DNA from: Lachnospiraceae bacterium
GTDB taxonomy: Bacteria > Bacillota > Clostridia > Lachnospirales > Lachnospiraceae
Direction: 5' to 3'
Length of the DNA stretch: 26,284 nucleotides
Assembly: GCA_900757145.1 (NCBI GenBank)
Contig: CAAEMT010000027.1
Span: forward strand, 1-26,284
Of the stretch, positions 1-6,927 are shown one piece after another (position 1 is the stretch's first letter; each line of letters begins with the position of its first letter). The position numbers were made by a program, and so were the translations under genes. The notes beneath the pieces were generated by a model. The model had not been told where the DNA came from. It saw nothing but the letters and a program-made list of their open reading frames with translations, and made no database searches.

Positions 1-63
1 GAGAAGCCGAGCGTAAGACGTAAGAAAAAGTCTGAAGCGGCTCGTAAGCGGAAATTCAATTAA
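1..63 (+). CDS. rpsU: 30S ribosomal protein S21, 3' end only (partial)
   Basis: The window opens inside a reading frame that ends at a TAA at 61-63. The last 20 codons encode a very basic tail beginning EKPSVRRKKK and ending ARKRKFN. This matches the C-terminal tail of Clostridia-type ribosomal protein S21, a small basic protein of the 30S subunit used in translation initiation. The start and roughly two thirds of the gene lie upstream of the window. A hairpin with a T-run follows within 10 nt, which fits the end of a short ribosomal-protein transcript. The call rests on the tail sequence alone, which is distinctive but short. Confidence 0.8.
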   Translation, partial: EKPSVRRKKKSEAARKRKFN

Positions 64-71
64 TGTGCAGT

Positions 72-105
72 AAAATCCCTGGTCAGAGATGGTCAGGGAT
101 TTTTT
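72..105 (+). terminator. Rho-independent terminator after rpsU
   Basis: A perfect 10-bp inverted repeat (AAAATCCCTG at 72-81, CAGGGATTTT at 94-103) with a 12-nt loop runs directly into a T-run ending at 105. It sits 9 nt after the rpsU stop and about 40 nt before the cardiolipin synthase start. No separate promoter is obvious between it and the next gene, so partial read-through into cls is possible. Confidence 0.85.
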
Positions 106-147
106 CATCGACAGGAAAGTTGTCAGAGCAAGGAAGGAGGACGGAAG

Positions 148-1683
148 ATGAAAAAGACTTCAAAGCGTCTGTTAGGAAGGATCATATCGGTCGTACTGGC
201 GGTATTGTTTCAGGTGATATGGGTGATTCTGCTCGTGGTGGTTTTGAAAAATCGTTTCCCACTGATGGGACTTTTGATCGATTTGTTCAGTACGATCGCT
301 ATTTTGTGGATCGTCAGCAAGGATATAAATCCTGCGTATAAGCTGGCGTGGACGATACTAATCCTTGCGGTTCCGATCGCAGGCGGAGTGATCTATCTGC
401 TGTTCGGCAAATCAAGACTCGGCAAGGAGCTGCAGAACAGGCTTGACGGAGCGATGCATGAGGCGTCGCAGTATCTTGTGCAGGATGATGCGGTCAGTGA
501 AAAGCTCGCAAAGGAAAGTAGGACGGTGGCGTGTCAGACGGATTACCTGTACAATACGGCAGGATTTCCGGTCTACCAGAATACAAAGACGCAGTATTTC
601 CGCGTCGGGCAGGAGCTTTACAGCCGCCTGCTCCATGAGCTGAAAAAGGCGGAGCATTATATTTTCATGGAGTATTTCATTATCGATGAAGGAGAGATGT
701 GGCAGGGGATCCTTGATATTTTGGAGGAAAAAGCCCGTCTCGGACTGGATGTCCGCCTGATCTATGATGACTGGGGATGTGCGAGTACGATGCCGAAGGA
801 GTTTCAGATGTCGCTGCAAAGTCGCGGCATCCGGTGTGAGGTATTCAATCCGCTGCTTCCGATCGCATCGGTGCTTCTGAACAACAGAGATCATAGAAAG
901 ATCACTGTAATCGATGGTTATATCGGATTTACCGGAGGCGTTAATCTTGCAGATGAGTATATCAACCGTATCGAGCGTTTCGGTTACTGGAAAGATACTG
1001 GTGTCATGCTGCAGGGAGAGGCAGTCTGGAGTCTTACGGTTATGTTCCTTCAGATGTGGAGCGTACTTGCGAATGAGTCTCCCGACTATGGAAAGTACCG
1101 TCCGCATGAGTGGCATGAACAGCCGTTTGAAGGCGACGGTTTTGTACAGCCTTACGGGGATACGCCGCTTGATCATGAGACAGTCGGCGAGTCTGTTTAT
1201 TTGAATATTATCAACCGTGCGAAAAAATACGTCTATATTTTTACGCCGTATCTGATCACAGATAACGAAATGACGACGGCGCTCTGTCTCGCTGCAAAAA
1301 GCGGCGTCGATGTGCGGATCGTCACGCCGGGTATACCGGATAAGAAGCTCGTATTTCTTCTTACGAGATCGTATTACGATAAGCTGATCGCTTCCGGAGT
1401 GCGTGTATTCGAGTACAAGCCGGGATTTCTTCATGCGAAGTCCTTCGTGTGCGATGACTGTATCGCTACTGTCGGAACGATCAATCTCGACTATCGAAGT
1501 CTCTATCTGCATTTTGAGTGCGGCGTATGGATGTATCAGACGGACGCTGTCATGCAGATCAAAGAAGATGCGCTCGACATTTTGGAACAGTGCCGTGAAG
1601 TTACGGAGGAAGATTGCCGGAATAAGAGCGGCTGGACAAGACTGTGGCAGAGCATTTTGCGTCTGTTTGCACCGCTTTTATAG
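148..1683 (+). CDS. cls: Cardiolipin synthase (phospholipase D family)
   Basis: A 511-aa membrane enzyme that condenses two phosphatidylglycerols into cardiolipin and glycerol at the cytoplasmic membrane. The N-terminus has hydrophobic segments at about residues 9-34, 39-56 and 65-87 (the PLDc N-terminal region). Two HKD catalytic motifs follow: HRKITVID at 249-256, then GFTGGVN, and HAKSFVCD at 429-436, then GTINLDYRS. Both His-Lys-Asp sets are intact and the length is normal for bacterial Cls. The ATG at 148 is preceded by AAGGAGG with good spacing. An upstream start in another frame was rejected. It lies between rpsU and a D,D-carboxypeptidase; the neighbourhood is envelope-related but no operon partner is certain. 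The family assignment is firm; the exact phospholipid substrate is inferred. Confidence 0.95.
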   Translation: MKKTSKRLLGRIISVVLAVLFQVIWVILLVVVLKNRFPLMGLLIDLFSTIAILWIVSKDINPAYKLAWTILILAVPIAGGVIYLLFGKSRLGKELQNRLDGAMHEASQYLVQDDAVSEKLAKESRTVACQTDYLYNTAGFPVYQNTKTQYFRVGQELYSRLLHELKKAEHYIFMEYFIIDEGEMWQGILDILEEKARLGLDVRLIYDDWGCASTMPKEFQMSLQSRGIRCEVFNPLLPIASVLLNNRDHRKITVIDGYIGFTGGVNLADEYINRIERFGYWKDTGVMLQGEAVWSLTVMFLQMWSVLANESPDYGKYRPHEWHEQPFEGDGFVQPYGDTPLDHETVGESVYLNIINRAKKYVYIFTPYLITDNEMTTALCLAAKSGVDVRIVTPGIPDKKLVFLLTRSYYDKLIASGVRVFEYKPGFLHAKSFVCDDCIATVGTINLDYRSLYLHFECGVWMYQTDAVMQIKEDALDILEQCREVTEEDCRNKSGWTRLWQSILRLFAPLL

Positions 1684-1732
1684 AAAATTGTTGCGGATGT
1701 GCGGTTTTAGCTGTGTGAATGGCAGCAAAATA

Positions 1733-1761
1733 TTCATAAATTTCCTGATTGTTAATATAGT
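1733..1761 (+). promoter_or_regulatory. Possible promoter for the first D,D-carboxypeptidase
   Basis: TTCATA (1733-1738), a 17-nt spacer and TATAGT (1756-1761) lie in the 106-nt gap after cls, about 30 nt before the carboxypeptidase start. Spacing is ideal but both boxes are imperfect and the region is AT-rich, so this is tentative. Confidence 0.35.
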
Positions 1762-1789
1762 AAAATAAGGACATGACAGGCAGGTAATT

Positions 1790-3055
1790 ATGAAAAAAGA
1801 AGCGGCAGTCCTGCTCGCAGCGCTTGCAGCAGCATCGGCGGTATTTTCAGGAGGCATACAGAACACAGCGGTATATGCGGAAGAGAAAACATCTACTATG
1901 GAAGAAGTGCTATACGTGTCAGAAACGACAAAGGCAGAAAATGGTCAGGATCAGGAAGCAGCGCTTGCGTCCTCCCTTCAGACGCCGCATGCGCTTGTGA
2001 TGGAGGTATCGACAGGAAAAGTTCTTTTTGAAAAGAATGCTGACGAAAAACTCCATCCGGCAAGTGTTACGAAAATCATGACGGTTCTCCTCATTTTTGA
2101 GGCGCTTGATCAGGGAAAACTTTCTCTTGAGCAAGAAGTCGCAACGAGCGCGCATGCAAAGTCTATGGGCGGTTCTCAGGTATTTCTTGAGGAGGGGGAG
2201 GTACAGACGGTAGATACTTTGCTAAAATGCATCATCATCGCGTCGGGAAATGACGCGTCAGTGGCAATGGCGGAGCAGATCGCGGGCAGCGAGGAAGCCT
2301 TTGTTGCTATGATGAATGAGCGTGCGGCGCAACTTGGAATGAAAAATACACATTTTGTGGACTGCTGCGGGCTGACAGATTCTGCACAGCACTATACTTC
2401 TGCAAGGGATGTGGCGATGATGTCGAGGGAGCTTTTGCTCCATTATCCTCAGGTGACGGAATATTCAGGTACATGGATGGAGGATATTACACACGTAACG
2501 GCAAAAGGAAGCAGCCCGTTTACTTTGGCTAATACGAATAAACTGCTGCGCGCTTACAACGGATGCGACGGATTAAAGACAGGCAGCACAAGTCTTGCGA
2601 AATTCTGTTTGAGCGCGACAGCAAGCAGAGACGGAATACGGCTGATCAGCACTGTGATGACATCGCCGGATTCAAAGGTGCGTTTTGCTGAGGCGGGGAA
2701 ATTGCTGGATTATGGTTTTTCGCGGTGTACGCTGTATCAGGACGAGACTATGGAGCCGCTCCCGGAGGTTAAGGTGCGCGGTTCGTTAGACGAGACGATA
2801 GATGCCGCATACGAGAAGAGTTTTTCTTATCTCAGTACGGAAAATGAAGATTTTTCACAGATAAAAAAGCATCTGGAATGGAATAGCGAAATCACGGCGC
2901 CCATAAAAAAGGGTGATAAAGTGGGTTCGTGTGTTTATACGCTTGGCAAAAAAAAGATCGGAAGCGTTGCGATTATTGCGGCAGAAGATGCAAAAAAGGC
3001 AGGCTATTTTGACTGGTACAAAAAACTATGGAGACTGTGGACTGTCTGTGCCTGA
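1790..3055 (+). CDS. D-alanyl-D-alanine carboxypeptidase (PBP5/DacF type), first copy
   Basis: A 421-aa exported penicillin-binding protein of the S11 family that trims the terminal D-Ala from peptidoglycan stem peptides. Residues 1-30 form a signal peptide ending VYA. The three active-site motifs are intact: S92-V-T-K95 (nucleophile and general base), S152-G-N154 and K263-T-G265. A PBP5-type C-terminal domain follows. The protein ends in an amphipathic, Trp-rich segment (FDWYKKLWRLW) typical of the membrane-anchoring helix of these enzymes. The start has only a weak Shine-Dalgarno (CAGG, 5 nt away), but the signal peptide fits this ATG. A second carboxypeptidase lies at 5581-6804, so dacA versus dacF naming is not justified. 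Function is confident; its role (vegetative or sporulation) is unknown. Confidence 0.93.
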   Translation: MKKEAAVLLAALAAASAVFSGGIQNTAVYAEEKTSTMEEVLYVSETTKAENGQDQEAALASSLQTPHALVMEVSTGKVLFEKNADEKLHPASVTKIMTVLLIFEALDQGKLSLEQEVATSAHAKSMGGSQVFLEEGEVQTVDTLLKCIIIASGNDASVAMAEQIAGSEEAFVAMMNERAAQLGMKNTHFVDCCGLTDSAQHYTSARDVAMMSRELLLHYPQVTEYSGTWMEDITHVTAKGSSPFTLANTNKLLRAYNGCDGLKTGSTSLAKFCLSATASRDGIRLISTVMTSPDSKVRFAEAGKLLDYGFSRCTLYQDETMEPLPEVKVRGSLDETIDAAYEKSFSYLSTENEDFSQIKKHLEWNSEITAPIKKGDKVGSCVYTLGKKKIGSVAIIAAEDAKKAGYFDWYKKLWRLWTVCA

Positions 3056-3060
3056 AATAT

Positions 3061-3089
3061 TTGCAGGCTGTAAATATGCGTGATATAAT
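3061..3089 (+). promoter_or_regulatory. Strong promoter for the phosphoesterase-scpAB-dac genes
   Basis: TTGCAG (3061-3066), a 17-nt spacer and a perfect TATAAT (3084-3089), with TGA immediately before the -10 box making an extended -10. It lies just after the carboxypeptidase stop and about 115 nt before the phosphoesterase start, implying a 5' leader of roughly 110 nt that contains the hairpin at 3141-3180. Confidence 0.75.
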
Positions 3090-3140
3090 AGCAGCGCCTG
3101 ACAGTAGATCATGTGCAGAAAGCACAGAAAATAAATATTA

Positions 3141-3180
3141 ATCTGCGTGCGGAAAATATGACAGAAGACCGCACGCAGAT
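3141..3180 (+). other. Perfect 12-bp inverted repeat in the 5' leader
   Basis: ATCTGCGTGCGG (3141-3152) and CCGCACGCAGAT (3169-3180) pair perfectly around a 16-nt loop. The sequence after it is purine-rich (GATAAAAGAGAG) with no T-run, so it is not a normal + strand terminator. On the minus strand the stem is followed by a T-rich stretch, but no minus-strand gene is present. It lies between the predicted transcription start and the ribosome binding site of the phosphoesterase, so it would form a stable leader hairpin. Function unknown. Confidence 0.6.
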
Positions 3181-3206
3181 GATAAAAGAGAGAGAAGGCG
3201 GAGACG

Positions 3207-4013
3207 ATGACTGATTTTAAAGTAACTCGATACCGGATCAAGGCAGTAAGAGGGGAACAGCGTATACAGCAGCCGTTTTCCGCCGTTTTTTTGAGCGATC
3301 TGCATAATGTAAGCTACGGAGAAAAAAATGAAAGGCTTCTTAGCGCGATACGAAGGGCAGCTCCAACACTCGTGCTTGTGGCGGGCGACATGCTCGTTTC
3401 GTCAGGAGACGGATCGGTACAGATGGATGCTGCGCTTGAGCTTTTGGATGAGCTTACAAAAAAGTATCCTGTTTTTTATGCGAATGGAAATCATGAACAC
3501 CGAATGAAAATACTCACAGAAAAGTACGCAGATACGTATGAACAGTATTCCAGTAAGATCAAAAGCTTTGGTGTACAGCTGATTGAAAACGGCTGTATCA
3601 GAACACAGGCAGGAAGATTTCCGATCACAGTCTGGGGGCTTGAGCTTCCGGGAGAATATTTCCAAAAAGGAAAAATGCCGCAGCTTACGAAAGATCAGCT
3701 TGTGGAGTTTCTGGGAGAACCGGATCCCGATGCCTATAATATTCTTCTGGCACATCATCCGGCGTATGGGGATGTTTATGCGGACTGGGGAGCCGATCTT
3801 ACGCTCTCAGGACATCTGCACGGCGGCATTGTGAGGCTGCCGTATCTGGGCGGCCTGATCAGTCCTCAGTTTCGGCCGTTTCCAAAGTATGACAGAGGGC
3901 TGTATGAGATACGCAAAGGCAGGCGGCTCATTGTCAGCGGCGGACTGGGCAGCCATACGATTCCGCTGCGTATCAATAATCCACCGCAGCTTGTTGTGAT
4001 TGATTTTGTCTGA
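3207..4013 (+). CDS. Calcineurin-like metallophosphoesterase (YkuE-like)
   Basis: A 268-aa dimetal phosphoesterase. The family's metal-ligand motifs appear in order: D31-L-H33, G60-D61, G94-N-H-E97, H183 (in LLAHHPAYGD) and G202-H-L-H-G-G207. The overall layout resembles YkuE/LpxG-like enzymes that act near the membrane on phosphorylated lipids or envelope substrates. There is no clear N-terminal membrane segment here, so location is uncertain. The ATG at 3207 follows a purine-rich AAGGCGGAG site. Only 14 nt separate its stop from scpA, and it shares the promoter at 3061-3089, so it is the first gene of the scpAB operon. The family is clear; the substrate cannot be read from the sequence. Confidence 0.9.
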   Translation: MTDFKVTRYRIKAVRGEQRIQQPFSAVFLSDLHNVSYGEKNERLLSAIRRAAPTLVLVAGDMLVSSGDGSVQMDAALELLDELTKKYPVFYANGNHEHRMKILTEKYADTYEQYSSKIKSFGVQLIENGCIRTQAGRFPITVWGLELPGEYFQKGKMPQLTKDQLVEFLGEPDPDAYNILLAHHPAYGDVYADWGADLTLSGHLHGGIVRLPYLGGLISPQFRPFPKYDRGLYEIRKGRRLIVSGGLGSHTIPLRINNPPQLVVIDFV

Positions 4014-4027
4014 AAGGGAGACGTCAG

Positions 4028-4810
4028 ATGGGAATACCGGTAAAATTGCAGGCGTTCGAGGGACCGCTTGACCTGCTTTTGCACCTGATTGAAAAAAATA
4101 AAGTGAATATCTATGACATTCCGATCGTTGAGATTACGGAGCAGTACATGGAGTATATTCGCGGCATCGAAAAAGAAGAGCTTGACGTGATGAGTGAATT
4201 TCTCGTGATGGCGGCTACGCTGCTTGATATAAAATCTCGTATGCTCCTTCCGCCTGAGGTCACAGAGGAGGGCGAGGAGATTGATCCGAGAGAAGAACTC
4301 GTCCAGAAGCTTTTGGAATACAAAATGTACAAGTATATGTCGTATGAGCTCAGAGATAAGCAGGAGGACGCTTCGTTTCACCTGTTTAAGGAGCCCACGA
4401 TTCCTGATGAGGTACGCGCCTACCGTGAGCCGGTTGATATAGACAGTTTGCTTGAGGGACTGACGCTTCAGAAGCTGCATGCGACCTTTCGTGATATCCT
4501 GCGCAGACAGGAGGATCGAGTCGATCCGATAAGAAGCAAATTTGGAAATGTGAAGCGGGAAGAGTTTGACCTAAGCGAGACGATGCAGTTTGTCGGTACA
4601 TATATTATGGAGCACGGCATCTGCATGTTTAGTGAGATATTGCGGCTGCGCAGAGGAAAAATGTACAAGATCGTTACTTTTCTGACGCTTCTGCAGCTTA
4701 TGAAGGATGGAATGGTCGAGGTGGAGCAGCTGGAGGCGTTTTCTGATATCCGCATCCGTTTTACGGGAGATGAGGAAGCAATCTCGGAGCTTGGAGGAGA
4801 TTACGATTAG
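4028..4810 (+). CDS. scpA: Segregation and condensation protein A (kleisin)
   Basis: A 260-aa kleisin that bridges the heads of the SMC dimer in the bacterial condensin complex and is needed for chromosome compaction and segregation. The N-terminus (VKLQAFEGPLDLLLHLIEKN and onward) is the signature of the ScpA/MukF-like N-terminal helical domain that binds the SMC neck. The acidic middle (about residues 80-150) is linker-like. The C-terminus (about 175-255) has the winged-helix pattern that contacts the SMC head cap. Length is normal. The start at 4028 has GGGAG upstream. It is directly followed by scpB, its obligatory partner, after 42 nt, as in most Firmicutes. Confidence 0.96.
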   Translation: MGIPVKLQAFEGPLDLLLHLIEKNKVNIYDIPIVEITEQYMEYIRGIEKEELDVMSEFLVMAATLLDIKSRMLLPPEVTEEGEEIDPREELVQKLLEYKMYKYMSYELRDKQEDASFHLFKEPTIPDEVRAYREPVDIDSLLEGLTLQKLHATFRDILRRQEDRVDPIRSKFGNVKREEFDLSETMQFVGTYIMEHGICMFSEILRLRRGKMYKIVTFLTLLQLMKDGMVEVEQLEAFSDIRIRFTGDEEAISELGGDYD

Positions 4811-4852
4811 TAAAAATATAAGCCGGACGATGCGGCATAAAGGAGAAAAAAC

Positions 4853-5428
4853 TTGGACAGAAAAAAAGCAGAGGCTGCGATCGAGGCAATTCTGTTCGCA
4901 GTCGGAGAGTCAGTTGGGCTTGAGAAAATCGCAAATGCCATAGAGCTTGATACAGAAACAACAAAGGAGATTATTGATGAGATGAAGAAGCGCTATCAAA
5001 AAAAGGAGCGCGGGATTCAGATCATAGAGCTGGAGAACGCATACCAGCTTTGTACAAAGACAGAGCTGTACGAATATCTGATCCGTGTGGCAAAGCAGCC
5101 GCGGAAGATAGCACTTAGTGACGTTGTTTTGGAGACGTTGTCGATCATTGCCTATAAGCAGCCGATCACAAAGCTTGAGATCGAGAAGATCCGTGGGGTA
5201 AAATGTGATCATGCGGTAAATAAACTGATAGAGTACAATCTTGTCATGGAGGTAGGAAGACTTGACGCGCCGGGAAGACCCCTGCTTTTTGGCACAACAG
5301 AAGAGTTCCTGCGGCATTTCGGTGTCCATTCACTGGATGATCTGCCTTCGCTTAGCCCGGTTTTGATGGAAGATTTCAAGGCTGAGGCAGAAGAAGAGAT
5401 ACAGATGAAAATGAACGTAGAGGTGTGA
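4853..5428 (+). CDS. scpB: Segregation and condensation protein B (TTG start)
   Basis: A 191-aa partner of ScpA in the SMC condensin complex, built of two winged-helix domains. The first spans about residues 1-80 (RKKAEAAIEAILFAVGE at its start). The second carries the highly conserved ScpB stretch ALSDVVLETLSIIAYKQPIT at about 83-105, followed by the IEKIRGV and LVMEVGRLDAPGRP region. The likely start is TTG at 4853. AGGAG at 4841-4845 stands 7 nt before it and no ATG lies close enough to replace it. A TTG start may keep ScpB output below that of ScpA. It sits 42 nt after scpA in one transcription unit. Confidence 0.95.
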   Translation: MDRKKAEAAIEAILFAVGESVGLEKIANAIELDTETTKEIIDEMKKRYQKKERGIQIIELENAYQLCTKTELYEYLIRVAKQPRKIALSDVVLETLSIIAYKQPITKLEIEKIRGVKCDHAVNKLIEYNLVMEVGRLDAPGRPLLFGTTEEFLRHFGVHSLDDLPSLSPVLMEDFKAEAEEEIQMKMNVEV

Positions 5429-5580
5429 CTTTCATCGGGCATACATGCAGAGAGGAAACGGCGTTTTACATCTTGTGATACGTATCCTGCAAACAATGCG
5501 CAAACCGTATTTTGGAGGTATACGTGCCTTTGTCTGAGCATACATATGCAGGGAGCAGCATGCTTTGGGAGAGTTTTTCT

Positions 5581-6804
5581 ATGTATATGAACAGAAAATT
5601 GGCAGTAATTTTAATCATCAATTTTATATTTAGCATAAGTGTGCCGCAGACAGTGCTGGCACACGGTGAGGTAGAGCTTTACGCCCGCAGCGCCGTCTTG
5701 ATGGACGGGGACAGCGGGCGTATTCTTTATGGTCAGGATGAGGATAAGCCGATGCCGATGGCAAGTACGACAAAGATTATGACGTGTATCGTGGCTCTGG
5801 AATCGATGGAAGAGGATACGGTCTGTACTGTATCGGAAAACGCGGCGTCACAGCCTAAGGTCAGGCTTGGAATGAAGAAAGGAGATACCTTTTATCTAAA
5901 AGATCTGCTGTACTCACTGATGCTGGAATCTCACAATGACGCGGCGGTATGTATTGCGGAGACGGTGGGAGGAAACGAGAGGGAGTTTGCTGCGAAGATG
6001 AACCGCAAAGCAGAGGAGATTGGGTGCAGGGACACGTATTATATTACGCCGAACGGTCTTGATGGGGCTGATGCGCAGGGGGAGCATCATACGACGGCAA
6101 GGGAGCTTGCAATGGTGATGCGATACTGCTTGACTCAGTCAGACAAAAAAGAGAGATTTCTGGAGATCACAGGAACTCTGTCTTATTCTTTTACAAATAT
6201 AGAGGGGAATAAAAATTTTAGTTGTACGAATCATAATGCGCTTCTTTCGATCCTCGATGGAGCAGTATCAGGAAAGACAGGATTTACAGGAAAGGCGGGC
6301 TATTGCTATATCGGTGCGGTAAAGCGAGGTGACGCGCTGCTGATCGTGTCTTTGCTCGCGTGCGGGTGGCCGAACAATAAAGGCTACAAATGGGCAGACA
6401 CGAAAAGGCTTATAAGATACGCAGATGATAATTTCCGCAAAAGAAAGCTTGCGGAAGAGTCGGTAAAAACAAGCGCGGTAAAGGTAAGAGGGGGAAGCGT
6501 ACAATCGGTGGAAACCCATGTGGATTACGGTGCGGAGGCACCCGATACAGGAAATGCACGATCTCTTCTGATGCGTAAGGAGGAATCTGTGGAGATGAAA
6601 ACAGAGCTTGTCAGAGAAATTCATGCTCCGGTAAGGAAGGGGGAGACAGTGGGACGGGTATCATATCTTGTCGGGGATACAGTGTATGCGCAGTATCCGA
6701 TCATTTCATCCTCTTTCGTTCCTGCCTGGAATTACAGTGTATGTCTGTCTGATCTGACAAAAAAACTGCTGTTTTCTGTTTCGGGTAAAACATACTGCAA
6801 ATAG
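5581..6804 (+). CDS. D-alanyl-D-alanine carboxypeptidase (DacF-like), second copy
   Basis: A 407-aa exported S11-family carboxypeptidase that removes terminal D-Ala from peptidoglycan. Active-site motifs are intact: S62-T-T-K65, S117-H-N119 and K232-T-G234. The ATG at 5581 follows GGGAGAG by 7 nt and gives a clean signal peptide (MYMNRKLAVILIINFIF, cleaved near TVLA). A GTG at 5524, preceded by GGAGG 5 nt away, is in frame and would add 19 residues, so the start is not settled. It differs from the 1790-3055 copy in its second motif (SHN rather than SGN) and its C-terminus, so the two are old paralogues. It lies about 150 nt after scpB, in a context that resembles scpAB-dac clusters of Clostridia. 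A role in growth or sporulation cortex cannot be separated here. Confidence 0.93.
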   Translation: MYMNRKLAVILIINFIFSISVPQTVLAHGEVELYARSAVLMDGDSGRILYGQDEDKPMPMASTTKIMTCIVALESMEEDTVCTVSENAASQPKVRLGMKKGDTFYLKDLLYSLMLESHNDAAVCIAETVGGNEREFAAKMNRKAEEIGCRDTYYITPNGLDGADAQGEHHTTARELAMVMRYCLTQSDKKERFLEITGTLSYSFTNIEGNKNFSCTNHNALLSILDGAVSGKTGFTGKAGYCYIGAVKRGDALLIVSLLACGWPNNKGYKWADTKRLIRYADDNFRKRKLAEESVKTSAVKVRGGSVQSVETHVDYGAEAPDTGNARSLLMRKEESVEMKTELVREIHAPVRKGETVGRVSYLVGDTVYAQYPIISSSFVPAWNYSVCLSDLTKKLLFSVSGKTYCK

Positions 6805-6847
6805 CGTTCCAAAGGGCATTTCTTTGTGAAAAATGTGGCGAAAGGGC

Positions 6848-6876
6848 TTGCAATTTTCTGTCAAACACGCTACTAT
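6848..6876 (+). promoter_or_regulatory. Promoter of the carboxyltransferase/Na+ pump cluster
   Basis: TTGCAA (6848-6853), a 17-nt spacer and TACTAT (6871-6876), with an overlapping TATACT at 6876-6881. It lies in the 123-nt gap before the first gene of the cluster. No convincing terminator for the upstream carboxypeptidase was seen in that gap. Confidence 0.6.
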
Positions 6877-6927
6877 ATACTCGGCAGAAATTGGTTACAT
6901 TATTTATAGAACATGGAGGGCTGAAGA

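Noticed and set aside
412..1512. A 366-codon open frame on the minus strand, antisense to cardiolipin synthase
   Set aside because: It lies wholly inside a well-supported gene, has no recognisable domain, and its composition is that of a reverse-strand shadow of the cls codons.
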